64,000 nucleotides of DNA from Nitrospiraceae bacterium (GTDB lineage: Bacteria; Nitrospirota; Nitrospiria; Nitrospirales; UBA8639): positions 124,001 to 188,000 of the forward strand of contig JACKFF010000008.1 in NCBI GenBank assembly GCA_020632595.1. The letters are read 5' to 3'. Made by a program: the position numbers and the translations under genes. Positions within the stretch are counted from its first letter, which is position 1, and every line of letters starts with the position of its first letter. The notes beneath the pieces were generated by a model that saw only the letters and a list, made by a program, of their open reading frames with translations, did no database searches and was not told the origin of the DNA. Positions 19,622 to 28,550 of this stretch are shown here, in pieces.

Positions 19622-19648
19622 GCCGCCGGGGGATTTGTCCCCGGCGGC
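19622..19648. repeat. perfect 10-bp GC hairpin
   Basis: GCCGCCGGGG at 19622-19631 pairs with CCCCGGCGGC at 19639-19648 across a seven-base loop. No T tract follows on either strand. It lies in the gene-free stretch 19346-19763 that otherwise shows only decayed DNA. Confidence 0.45.
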
Positions 19649-19728
19649 ACTCTTCTGCGATTGAAAGCATAGGCTCATGGGGTTGTTCAGCCCCTTGACT
19701 GGATTTGAGCCCAGCTTAGCCATCTCAT

Positions 19729-19757
19729 TGGCTCAATTTTCTTGAGCCACCTTTTTT
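19729..19757 (+). terminator. intrinsic terminator-like hairpin
   Basis: TGGCTCAA and TTGAGCCA form an 8-bp stem with loop TTTTC and are followed by ACC and seven T residues on the plus strand. It would stop transcription entering from the IS remnants before it runs against the beta-helix gene ending at 19764. Confidence 0.5.
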
Positions 19758-19763
19758 TCATTC

Positions 19764-22028
19764 TCATTGGGTCACATAATTGGGAACATTGTTATAGGCC
19801 GTATTATTCGTGATGGAATTATTCGGTCCACTGCTAAGAATGCCCGCGCCGGTATGGTTATATACCGTGTTATTGCGCACGATCGAGTTTCGGGGCTGGC
19901 CATCTATCAGTGAGATTCCCCGTATTTGGTCGTGCACTTCGTTATTTTCAATGAGATTGCCATCTCCTCCGATTGTGATGCCACCGCTACCTCCAAAACC
20001 CAGTCCGTTTCGGTAAGCCTTGTTATTTCTGAGGATATTGAAATTACTCTTGTAGGTATGTCCATCGTAGATTTGTATGCCCCATTTATAATTATCATGG
20101 AGCTCGCACCCATCAATGAGATTATTGGAGGTTTCTATATACATGCCGTGGCCTTTTCCACTTTTCCCCGTGTCATGGATATGCAAATTGCGAAATTCAT
20201 TATGCGTGGACCCGCCATTGTGCCAGGTTATCTGAACCCCATTGACCTGTGGATTTTTAATTTCAAGGTTTTGGAATCGGATATGGTGCGATCCTCCTGT
20301 GAGGGAAATAGCAGTTGTCTCCCCCGTCGCATCGATATTAATGCCATCGAAAATCACATACTGAGTCGGCGGGGAGGCGGTCCCGATATCGAGTACTCCC
20401 CTGAGGGTGACGGTTTCGCCATTATAGGCGGCCACTTTCACCGGAGTATTCCATGAAGTTCCGACGGGAAATTTGGTGCCGGTGTGCGTTTGAAGGTATT
20501 CCGAGTAGATCCCTCCGCGGATAAACAAGGTATTGCCAGGCTGAAGAACCCCGAGCCCCCGTTTGATAGTGCGGAAGGGGGACGATTGGGTGCCTGGGTT
20601 GACATCGTTCCCGGACGTGGACACAAAAAAGGCTGATCCACTCGGGGTGGGGCTGGGATTGCTTGTATTAGGCGCGGTGGGGGTCGAGGGGGTAGGACTT
20701 GGGCTGCTGGTGCTGGTGCCGCCAGTTCCGGTTTTTTCATTATATTGGATATCGGTTGAAGACCATGAGCCGTCGGTGTAGCGCCATTGGAGGCGGACCC
20801 ACACCGGCACCCCGTTGGTAGGGAGTCCGGAAACTGTATGCGCCAGGGTTTCGCTCGGCAGGTTGCCGCTATTATATACGTCGGATTCGCCGGCGCTCAG
20901 ACCGACGCGCAGGGACCAGGCCGTGAGAGCGGCGCCATTGGCCGTCCAGGTGAAGGTGGCGGTATTACCGGGGAGCGTTGAACCGGCTGATGGTGTCAGG
21001 AGTTTGGGTCCCACATTGTCAACTCCTCTTGATGTCCTGCTGTTGGTTCCTGTATCGATGACCCCCGGATAACCGACTGAGGTGATGACAAGACCCTTCA
21101 TTTTCCATACACTCACCACACCAGTGGTGCTATTGCGCCAGATTATATCCGCTTTGCCATCGGCATCCGTATCGCCCACTTGCGCAATGACCCAGTTCGT
21201 CGGGACTCCGTCTAAAAAGCCGGACGAAGCAACGGAGATACCATTCATCAACCAGACGGAGACTGCCCCGTTTAAAATATTGCGCCAAACAAAGTCTGAT
21301 TTTCCATCGCCGTCCACATCTCCGGTGCCGGCAATTTCCCAATCGGGAGGCGTACTCCCCGGAAATCCCGTTGAGATTATGTTTAGCCCATTCATTAGCC
21401 ATACCGCAATTGTGCCCGTGGTGCCATGTCGCCAGATGACATCCCCTTTACCATCGGCATTCATATCGGCCACTCCGGCAATTTGCCAGTCTAAAGGGAC
21501 CCCGGCTGGAATTCCGGATGAGACAATTTTACTTCCATTCATTAACCACATTGAAACCTCGCCAGTGTTTGTATTGCGCCAAACAAGGTCCGTCCTGGCG
21601 TCACCGTTTAGGTCACCGACTGCATGAATGGCCCATTCCATCGATGCGCTGCCGGGAAAGCCGGTTGACTTAATAGTCAATCCATCCATCATCCAGACTG
21701 CTACTCCCCCGCTGGCGCTATTACGCCAAATGATATCCGCCCGGTTATCTGCATTCACATCGCCCATACCAACCATCTGCCACTCTGACGGAATTGTGGG
21801 CAGGAGGCCGTTTGAGGCAATCGTCTCTCCATTCATCAACCACGCTGAGACAATGCCACTACTCGAATTTCGCCAAAGAAGATCGGCCTTGGCATCCCCA
21901 TTCAAATCATATGGGGGTGAATGTTGAATGGCATGTGTCGAAGTCAATCCTGAAAACATCCACAGAAAGACACTCAGGAGAATTGCCATTCCATGTTTAG
22001 GTGATATGTTTCTTATCTTTTTTATCAT
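19764..22028 (-). CDS. secreted FG-GAP/VCBS-repeat and beta-helix protein, C-end short
   Basis: Large exported protein, 754 residues. Signal peptide at about 13-34. Six repeats of about 49 residues follow (43-335), each opening with a calcium-type loop such as DLNGDAKAD and continuing with WRN and WLMNG, as in FG-GAP/VCBS propellers. Then come one Ig/Fn3-like domain (LLTPSAGSTLPGNTATFTW, about 345-435), a Ser/Thr/Pro linker and a right-handed beta-helix starting at FFVSTSGNDVNPG. Unlike its two relatives, it stops inside the helix (NNVPNYVTQ) with no DFHL-AIDTG cap. Probably a surface or extracellular protein that binds or modifies the EPS. Confidence 0.82.
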   Translation of the reverse strand: MIKKIRNISPKHGMAILLSVFLWMFSGLTSTHAIQHSPPYDLNGDAKADLLWRNSSSGIVSAWLMNGETIASNGLLPTIPSEWQMVGMGDVNADNRADIIWRNSASGGVAVWMMDGLTIKSTGFPGSASMEWAIHAVGDLNGDARTDLVWRNTNTGEVSMWLMNGSKIVSSGIPAGVPLDWQIAGVADMNADGKGDVIWRHGTTGTIAVWLMNGLNIISTGFPGSTPPDWEIAGTGDVDGDGKSDFVWRNILNGAVSVWLMNGISVASSGFLDGVPTNWVIAQVGDTDADGKADIIWRNSTTGVVSVWKMKGLVITSVGYPGVIDTGTNSRTSRGVDNVGPKLLTPSAGSTLPGNTATFTWTANGAALTAWSLRVGLSAGESDVYNSGNLPSETLAHTVSGLPTNGVPVWVRLQWRYTDGSWSSTDIQYNEKTGTGGTSTSSPSPTPSTPTAPNTSNPSPTPSGSAFFVSTSGNDVNPGTQSSPFRTIKRGLGVLQPGNTLFIRGGIYSEYLQTHTGTKFPVGTSWNTPVKVAAYNGETVTLRGVLDIGTASPPTQYVIFDGINIDATGETTAISLTGGSHHIRFQNLEIKNPQVNGVQITWHNGGSTHNEFRNLHIHDTGKSGKGHGMYIETSNNLIDGCELHDNYKWGIQIYDGHTYKSNFNILRNNKAYRNGLGFGGSGGITIGGDGNLIENNEVHDQIRGISLIDGQPRNSIVRNNTVYNHTGAGILSSGPNNSITNNTAYNNVPNYVTQ
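20517..21001. repeat. direct repeat, copy A (linker plus Fn3-like block)
   Basis: Two blocks (20517-20641 and 20759-21001) are near-copies of 23345-23470 and 23570-23812. By eye the first block differs at about 7 of 125 positions. The blocks encode the start of the beta-helix and the Ig/Fn3-like domain of the neighbouring secreted protein, in the same order and orientation. This points to recent duplication or gene conversion. Confidence 0.8.
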
Positions 22029-22314
22029 TTTTTTTCCAATTCAAATCAACAGGACGAGTCGCAATTGGTCCCCTGGTTTGGAGGGATTGTCAGTATAAAA
22101 TTGTGGGTTCAATATAAAAAAACTGGAGATTTTATGAATGTGTTAAAGAAACTGAGGTGTTGATTAGAATGAAATGTAGTTTCTTTAGTTGAAACATTCC
22201 CGTTTAAGATATGAAGAAATACCCTTCAGAAAAAGTTAAAGAACCTTTTGTTTGAAAATTGCTTGAGCGTTACTACTATTTAAAACAGTTCCTGCATTAT
22301 TTTTGTTCCTAGCT

Positions 22315-22342
22315 GGCAACAGGACCATCCGGTCCTGTTGCC
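22315..22342 (-). terminator. perfect 12-bp hairpin downstream of beta-helix gene
   Basis: GGCAACAGGACC pairs perfectly with GGTCCTGTTGCC over a four-base loop, 26 bases beyond the stop codon of the gene ending at 22369. There is no clean T tract on either strand, so it may be a transcript-stabilising or weak terminator hairpin. The rest of 22029-22368 is AT-rich with nothing recognised. Confidence 0.5.
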
Positions 22343-22368
22343 CCGCTATTTATAGGAAAGCTATGTTT

Positions 22369-24273
22369 TTACCATTCATAGGCCCCGATATCGGACCGAT
22401 TGCCCTGTGGCCTTCTTCTTCCCTCACGGTCGGTGGGCACGGCGCTAAGGGTCGTGCCCGTATCAATGGCCGCACTACCCGATTGCAGATGAAAATCGCC
22501 GGCGCTAGCGTTCTTAAAGGAGGGATTGGAGGTCAGGTTATTGCTGATGCTTGTCCCGCTTCCCCGATTATCCATGTTGACATAGTTTCCGTAACTAATG
22601 TTGTTGATCACGTCGGCACCTTGAGAGCCAGGCTCTATCAATATGCCATAGCCCGTATTGCCATAGATTGTGTTATGGAAGACGCCGGAATTGACCGGAT
22701 TCCGATAGGAATGGACATTAATCCCGGTGTAGTTCTTCCACACCACATTGTTATAGGCAATATTGTTGTCGCCGGAGCCCATTGTGATACCCCCGCCCTG
22801 GCTATAATTAATGCCATTGTGATGGATGAGGTTATTGCGATAGGTATTATTATTCGCTTTGGGTTCCGAGTTATCTCCCGCGAAATTATGAATGCCCCAG
22901 GCGACATTATCATGGATATGACACCCATCGATCAGGTTCCTGGAGGTCTTAATATAAAAGCCATGATCCACATTTTTCGTCCTGCCATTATGATGAACAT
23001 CTAGGTTGATAAATTCATAGAAGGTATCTGCAAAGGATGTAGTATTGTGGAAGTTGGTAGCAATTCCCCATCTCCCGGCATTCTTCACCTCGCCATTTTG
23101 AAACCGGATGTGATGTGTATTGCCAGTGAGAGAAATGCCGGTTTCCTCTCCGTTGGCATTGATGCGGATGCCATCAAAAATCAGATACTGAATTGCTGGG
23201 GAGGACTGGGCAAGATCGATACTGCCGACTAGATTCACGGTCTCGCCGTTGAAAGCGGCTATCGTGATGGGTGAGCTCCAGGAATTACCCGAAGGAAAGC
23301 GGGTTCCGTTCCAGCTATGCAAAAATTCCTGATAAGTCCCGCCCCGGATAAATAAGGTATTGCCAGGCTGAAGAACCCCGAGTCCCCGTTTGATAGTGCG
23401 GAAGGGGGCGGATTGGGTGCCTGGGTTGGCATCGTTCCCGGACGTGGACACATAAAAGGCCGATCCACTAGGAGTGGTGCTGGTGCTGGTATTGGTGGGA
23501 CTGGGACTGGTGGGAGTCGGATCGCTGGTACTGGTGCTGCCTGTGCCGCTCTTGTATTGCACATCGGTTGAGGACCATGAGCCGTCGGTATAGCGCCATT
23601 GGAGGCGGACCCACACCGGCAACCCGTTGGTAGGGAGCCCGGAGACCGTACGCGCCAGAGTTCCACTCGGCAGGTTGCCGCTATTATACACGTCAGAGTC
23701 GCCGGCGCTCAGGCCGACGCGCAGGGACCAGTCGGTGAGAGCGGCGCCATTGGCCGTCCAGGTGAAGGTGGCGGTACTGCCGGGGAGCGTTGAGCCCGCT
23801 GATGGTGTCAGGAGAGCGGGGCGCCCACTGCCATTGTTGCTGGTGGTGCTGGCACTCGCGGTACTGACGGTACTGGTGCTACTCGTACTACTCGTACTTC
23901 CCGAACCTGTATTGGCAGTGTATTGAACGTCAGTTGAGGACCAGAGGCCATTGGTGTAGCGCCACTGCAACCGCACCCACACGGTCGATCCGTTGGTGGG
24001 GATCCCGACAGCGGTTTGAGCCAGGGTCCCGCTTGGGAGGTTGCCGCTGTTGTAGAGCGAAGAATCACCTTGTTTGGTGCCGATGCGCAAGGACCAATCG
24101 GTGAGAGATTCGCCATTGGCCGTCCACGTGAAGGTGGCGGTGCTGCCGGGTAAGGTCGAACCGGCTATGGGCGACAGGAGTTTGGGGGCGGCACTGGCCG
24201 AGGTGGTTGTTCCAAAGATTAGGAAACACACACTTAGTACAAGGAATGTCCCTGCTTTTGATAATACGTTCAT
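22369..24273 (-). CDS. secreted beta-helix protein with two Fn3-like domains
   Basis: Exported protein of 634 residues. The ATG at 24273 has GGAAGGAA upstream, which rejects the longer frame from 24324. Signal peptide (FLVLSVCFLIFGTTTSASA), Ig/Fn3-like domain 1 (KLLSPIAGSTLPGSTATFTW), a Ser/Thr-rich linker, Fn3-like domain 2, a second linker, then a right-handed beta-helix opening with FYVSTSGNDANPGTQ and closing with the cap DFHLQSGSAAIDTG and DIGAYEW. It is a close paralogue of the FG-GAP protein downstream, with the propeller replaced by a second Fn3-like domain. Likely extracellular; a role in EPS binding, cleavage or epimerisation is inferred from family and location only. Confidence 0.84.
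   Translation of the reverse strand: MNVLSKAGTFLVLSVCFLIFGTTTSASAAPKLLSPIAGSTLPGSTATFTWTANGESLTDWSLRIGTKQGDSSLYNSGNLPSGTLAQTAVGIPTNGSTVWVRLQWRYTNGLWSSTDVQYTANTGSGSTSSTSSTSTVSTASASTTSNNGSGRPALLTPSAGSTLPGSTATFTWTANGAALTDWSLRVGLSAGDSDVYNSGNLPSGTLARTVSGLPTNGLPVWVRLQWRYTDGSWSSTDVQYKSGTGSTSTSDPTPTSPSPTNTSTSTTPSGSAFYVSTSGNDANPGTQSAPFRTIKRGLGVLQPGNTLFIRGGTYQEFLHSWNGTRFPSGNSWSSPITIAAFNGETVNLVGSIDLAQSSPAIQYLIFDGIRINANGEETGISLTGNTHHIRFQNGEVKNAGRWGIATNFHNTTSFADTFYEFINLDVHHNGRTKNVDHGFYIKTSRNLIDGCHIHDNVAWGIHNFAGDNSEPKANNNTYRNNLIHHNGINYSQGGGITMGSGDNNIAYNNVVWKNYTGINVHSYRNPVNSGVFHNTIYGNTGYGILIEPGSQGADVINNISYGNYVNMDNRGSGTSISNNLTSNPSFKNASAGDFHLQSGSAAIDTGTTLSAVPTDREGRRRPQGNRSDIGAYEW
23345..23812. repeat. direct repeat, copy B (linker plus Fn3-like block)
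   Basis: Partner of the 20517-21001 blocks, about 2.8 kb away in the same orientation and over 90 per cent identical by eye. A further, more diverged copy of the Fn3-like unit lies inside the same gene at about 23940-24180. Recombination between copies would delete or swap the propeller. Confidence 0.8.
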
Positions 24274-25502
24274 TAGGTTCTTCCTTCCAGTTAATACGAA
24301 GGCACGTTGACAAATGGCACACACGATCGGGCTCTATTGTTCGATCATCTGTGCACCGAAAAAGCCGAATTAAAATACGGAATAAATGCGGGGGAAAACT
24401 GTGTAAGAATTGAATGAAATAGGTAGGAAAAAATCTACGGATATTCTAATAATGGATTTCTGATTGCAGACATAATAAATCTGGAAAATTTCTGCACAAC
24501 GCACTCCCTTATCATGGGAGGATTGGAGAATGGGTGTGCCATCATATAAGTAACATGCAAAGGGTGGAGGACACTTCGACACTCATTGATCGATGACACG
24601 ATTTTTCTGACAATATTTTTCAATGGAAACCGCATTTATGAACTAGGCAATTGTTTTAGAGGAATTATTTAAAATGGAAGGTTTTGCCGTATCCATTCAA
24701 ACTTATGAGAAATGGCCTTCCTTCCATTCCTCATTGTCAGAGCGGCAAACTTTTTCATCACATCATGTCATCATGATCATTCATTATGCTGTTTTTTGAA
24801 TTTTTCATATGGTGTTTGAAATTTTGAATATTTCTTTAAGCAGTCAGACGTCAGAAGTGCAGACAGCAATATTGGTACCGTCAATGGACAATTTTGAAGA
24901 AAATTTTGCCATTAGGTACAAAAATATAATAAATTCAGTCAATTCGAATGTGAATTAACTCGAATTGCAAGCAAATTAAATTGTGCAAAAATTAAAATCG
25001 GCCAAATCTAGTGTAGGTCGAAGCCTGCAGTTTTTATGGAATCGGCTTTGAAAGGTGCCCGAAACCCTTCAGGCCTTTTGGTGGGGGAAGAATTGAGTTT
25101 TGAGGTCCGGTAGTGGATATTTTGCGGATCGAAGTGATTTTGAGATCCTTATGATACTGCACCGACCAGGCCCTGAAGAAGTATGAGATTTTTTTATTAA
25201 ACAAAAGGCCTGAACTGAGAAAATGAGTGAGAAGATAATTTTTGTATGGTGGCGTTTCGATGTGAGTGGGTTGGTATTCAGCCCGCAAAGATCAAGAAGT
25301 AAATTCATTAAGACTCAACCGGCAAACCCTGTCTGGCAAAAGCCTGAACCTCTGATCATAACCTCAGAGGTTTAATTTTGATGGATGATTAGGATTTTCT
25401 TTATTTGTATCCAGCTGTGTTTTTTTCGGAGATTCACTCATTGAATTTGTGGTATATTCGTACACGTCGATTGTCGGGAAACTCAACGATCTCTTTAGAC
25501 CT
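24274..25502. other. long AT-rich gene-poor interval
   Basis: About 1.2 kb with only short open frames lacking ribosome sites or recognisable folds. It holds the promoter side of the beta-helix gene and probably decayed DNA linked to the fragment at 25503. No tRNA or repeat array was seen. Confidence 0.5.
25347..25379 (+). terminator. hairpin with weak T tract
   Basis: AACCTCTGA and TCAGAGGTT form a perfect 9-bp stem with an eight-base loop, followed by TAATTTTG. There is no intact plus-strand gene upstream, so it could be a leftover terminator. Confidence 0.35.
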
Positions 25503-25830
25503 TCAGCATCCGCTTTTTACTTCCTCCATATATACCCCATTAATAGCTGGACTAATTGCCAAAAGATGAAGCTCAGCAATGATAATGCCATGGGAAAGGA
25601 CAAACTGCGTCAATGGATTTTCAATTCCATTGGTCATCACCCCTCTCAAAGTTACTTGTTTTCCAGGAAATACTGCAACTGTACCAGGATTAGTCCACGA
25701 CCTTCCTGAAGAGAAATATGTCCCATTACGACTTTTCAGCATTTCTGAATATATTCCGCCACGGATCAATAGCGTGTCACCGGCAACAAGGTGACCGAGC
25801 GGATATTTTATTGTGGTGTACGGGTTTGCC
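25503..25830 (-). pseudogene. beta-helix protein fragment
   Basis: The minus strand reads NPYTTIKYPLGHLVAGDTLLIRGG, here in two parts across the ORF start, then YSEMLKSRNGTYFSSGRSW and VTLRGVMTNGIENPLTQFVL. This aligns with TIKRGLGVLQPGNTLFIRGG and the following helix of the two intact neighbours. A stop lies just before NPYTT and the frame ends after about 90 residues, so both ends are lost. The flanking 25831-26374 shows no gene. Confidence 0.7.
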
Positions 25831-26386
25831 TGGCTTCAGGCGTTTTCATTATTTTTAATGGTTTAAGCGCATTGAGTCGTCGGGTAGGACAATAGGCACC
25901 GCTAAAAGGTTGGCAGGAGGACCAGGCAGAGGAATAAGGGGCACGGTGTTTTAATGAAGTCATTTAATTCCATATTGCGTGACTTTTCCAATGACATTTT
26001 TTCATACCACTGAAATGTGAGACAATCGGGCTTCTGCGGATAGACCTATTAACCATCGGTCTATGTATCGGGTACGATTGCTAAAACTTTACCCTCAAGC
26101 TACCTTTTGACCTAATGTTCTGCATCTAATCTGCAGATACTAATCCTGTGGTGTCGCCCTATGAGAGGGCTATTGGTAATTTAGAGACATTCAGAAGGTA
26201 AAAGAATCCTGTGCTCTTCGGAATTCGGGGCTTGAGGGTGATTACACTATGAGGTAGGTTGGAGCGTTTTTGTCATTCCCCCCCCAATGATGTAATCCTG
26301 TTTTTCTGTATTTCTATGGGCTTCTTCAATTTCTTTGCCCCCTAATGTGAGTATGACAATTCATACTCCGGAAAGTGCCGTCGCCG

Positions 26387-27097
26387 ATGTTCCTCACTCG
26401 AATTGATCGTATTTGTAGAAGCGTGTTGACTCTGAACAGGGATCGTGAGTTCGCGACGCTGAAATCCATGTTGGCCCTAAAGAAGACCGATAGGGTGCTT
26501 GATGCGGGGAGTGGCGATGGATATTGGACGGCGTCTTTTGCCAAAGACTGTGCGCATATTGTCGGGATCGATCCGGGTTGGCAGGCGTTACAACACGCCA
26601 AAATGTTGTATGCTTATCCGAATATTGATTATGTACAGAGTTTTGGCGAGTCCTTGCCTTTCCCGGATAAGAGTTTTGATAAGGTGGTGAGCATCAGTTG
26701 CCTGGAACATTTCAACGATCCTTTTCAGGGATTGCGCGAGATGGCCCGGGTCCTTAAGCCTGGCGGTCGATTGGCGCTATCCGTCGATAGCCTTTTGCCG
26801 GAGAACTCTTCCTTAGCATTCCGGGAGTGGCACAAGAAGCGACATTTCGTCACGAAATATTTCAGCCAAGATGAAATGCAGGGAATGCTGGAGAAGGTCG
26901 GGATAAAATATGAACAGCCATCTACGGTACATCTGATCCGATCATCGGCAGCCATCCGGTCTCGTGAAATCTTTATCCGTCGTCCTCGTCTCCTATTACC
27001 TCTATTCCCTATTTTTTATAGTATCGTGCGAGTAGCTGATTGGATGTCTCAGGATACGCATGGACAGATGTTTGTGGTAACAGGTACACGTCAGTGA
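26387..27097 (+). CDS. class I SAM-dependent methyltransferase
   Basis: Methyltransf_11-type enzyme, about 236 residues. Motif I is VLDAGSGDGYWT (about residue 38), followed by GIDPGW, GESLPFPDKSFDKVVSISCLEHF and ARVLKPGGRLALSV. The ATG at 26387 has GGAAAG eleven bases upstream; a GTG at 26375 is the alternative start. It is separated from algD by 130 bases. Likely methylates a sugar or carrier in the EPS pathway, by context only. Confidence 0.8.
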   Translation: MFLTRIDRICRSVLTLNRDREFATLKSMLALKKTDRVLDAGSGDGYWTASFAKDCAHIVGIDPGWQALQHAKMLYAYPNIDYVQSFGESLPFPDKSFDKVVSISCLEHFNDPFQGLREMARVLKPGGRLALSVDSLLPENSSLAFREWHKKRHFVTKYFSQDEMQGMLEKVGIKYEQPSTVHLIRSSAAIRSREIFIRRPRLLLPLFPIFYSIVRVADWMSQDTHGQMFVVTGTRQ

Positions 27098-27230
27098 TTT
27101 TTTTGTATGGGTTTCTTTCTATGTTCTTCCGAATCCTCTAGGCTCGTGAAGACTTTTAGTCAATGATCTCAGGGGACGTTCGAGATAATTCAGTGAGTTA
27201 ATAGTCACTATGGAGTAAGGGGAGCTTGTT

Positions 27231-28550
27231 ATGCGGATTTTAGTCTGGGGGCTTGGATATGTGGGTACCGTTTCGGCGGCTTGTTTGGCGCGTTTGGGTC
27301 ACGAGGTTATCGGTATCGATCCCAATCTCACCAAAGTGGAAGCGATAAACAGGGGCGACTGCGCAATCAAGGAACCGGGGTTACACGAATTGATCAAGCA
27401 AGCTGTGAAGGCAGGCGCCTTGCGAGCAACTACCAATGGGACTGATTGCGTTTTGCAAGCTGATATTTCCTTGATTTGTGTCGGAACCCCAAGTAGTGCC
27501 GATGGTAGTCCTCAACTAGGCTACGTCGAAGCTGTGACGCATGATATTGGTCGAGGACTCAAAGGCATCTCGCATTATCATGTGGTGTGTTTACGCAGTA
27601 CGGTATTTCCCGGAACTTCCCGTAATCTCCTTGCACGGATTCTTGAGGAAGTTTCCGGGAAAAAAGCTGGAGACGATTTTGGTTTAGCGATGAATCCGGA
27701 ATTTTTACGTGAAAGCTGTGCGGTGAAGGACTTCGACTCACCTCCCTATACTATTATAGGGGAACTGAACCAGCGGTCTGGCGAAATTTTGGATCGGCTT
27801 TATCAGGGCATCCATGCCCCGATTGAGCATGTCACTCTTGAAGAAGCGGAATTTTTGAAAATCACGAATAACGTGTTTCATGCATTAAAAGTCGGATTTG
27901 CTAATGAAATTGGGCGCGTCTGTGATCGTCTTGATATTGACAGTCATAAATTGATGAAGCTTGTCTGTTCGGATACGAAGTTGAATATCTCCCCTGCCTA
28001 TTTGATGCCGGGATTTGCTTTTGGGGGCTCCTGTCTTCCCAAAGATCTGCGATCATTGACTTATAATGCTCGCCGTCTCGGGGTCGAAGTGCCCATCTTG
28101 GAATCTATTCTGCCGAGCAACAGCCAGCAAGTGAATTTGGCCAGGATTAAACTTCAGGAGATCGGGGCCAAAAAGGTTGGTATCTTCGGCCTGAGCTTTA
28201 AAGCGGGAACCGATGATCTTCGGGAAAGCCCCATTATTAATTTGATTCGCGATCTTTGGCAGGATGGAGTGGATGTGCTCGTATACGATCCTGATGTGAA
28301 TCTTCAGGAAATGTTGGGAGCTAATCTTGAATATTTAGAGCGCCAGCTACCTCAAATCAAAACTATTTTGTGTGATCGTGCAGAAGAGATCATGAGCGGG
28401 TCTGATGTGCTGGTGTTGAGCCAGAAACGTCCGGAATTTTTAGATCTCTTAAAAAATGTGAATCATTCCGTTATGATCCTTGATCTGGTTCGCTTGGCCG
28501 ATCGGCCTGAATCCTTGGGATTTGCAAAGTATACAGGGATTTCATGGTAA
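27231..28550 (+). CDS. algD: GDP-mannose 6-dehydrogenase (AlgD type)
   Basis: NAD-dependent sugar-nucleotide dehydrogenase of 439 residues. It begins with the dinucleotide fold MRILVWGLGYVGTVSAACLA, has CVGTPSSADGSPQLGYVE, NPEFLRESCAVKDFD and the catalytic cysteine in FAFGGSCLPKDLRSLTY (about residue 270), then GLSFKAGTDDLRESP. These blocks match Pseudomonas AlgD more closely than UDP-glucose dehydrogenases, so the product is probably GDP-mannuronate. GAGCTT-type ribosome site before the ATG is modest. It overlaps the next glycosyltransferase by seven bases. It would supply a uronic acid for the EPS. Confidence 0.85.
   Translation: MRILVWGLGYVGTVSAACLARLGHEVIGIDPNLTKVEAINRGDCAIKEPGLHELIKQAVKAGALRATTNGTDCVLQADISLICVGTPSSADGSPQLGYVEAVTHDIGRGLKGISHYHVVCLRSTVFPGTSRNLLARILEEVSGKKAGDDFGLAMNPEFLRESCAVKDFDSPPYTIIGELNQRSGEILDRLYQGIHAPIEHVTLEEAEFLKITNNVFHALKVGFANEIGRVCDRLDIDSHKLMKLVCSDTKLNISPAYLMPGFAFGGSCLPKDLRSLTYNARRLGVEVPILESILPSNSQQVNLARIKLQEIGAKKVGIFGLSFKAGTDDLRESPIINLIRDLWQDGVDVLVYDPDVNLQEMLGANLEYLERQLPQIKTILCDRAEEIMSGSDVLVLSQKRPEFLDLLKNVNHSVMILDLVRLADRPESLGFAKYTGISW

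Noticed and set aside
20782..24116. Many plus-strand open frames over the beta-helix genes
   Set aside because: These are antisense shadows of repetitive GC-rich domains; the minus-strand frames have signal peptides and coherent domains.
26353..26406. ATG upstream of the methyltransferase gene at 26387
   Set aside because: It is in a different frame and meets a stop within about 20 codons, so it cannot extend the gene; a sequencing shift is possible but not shown.
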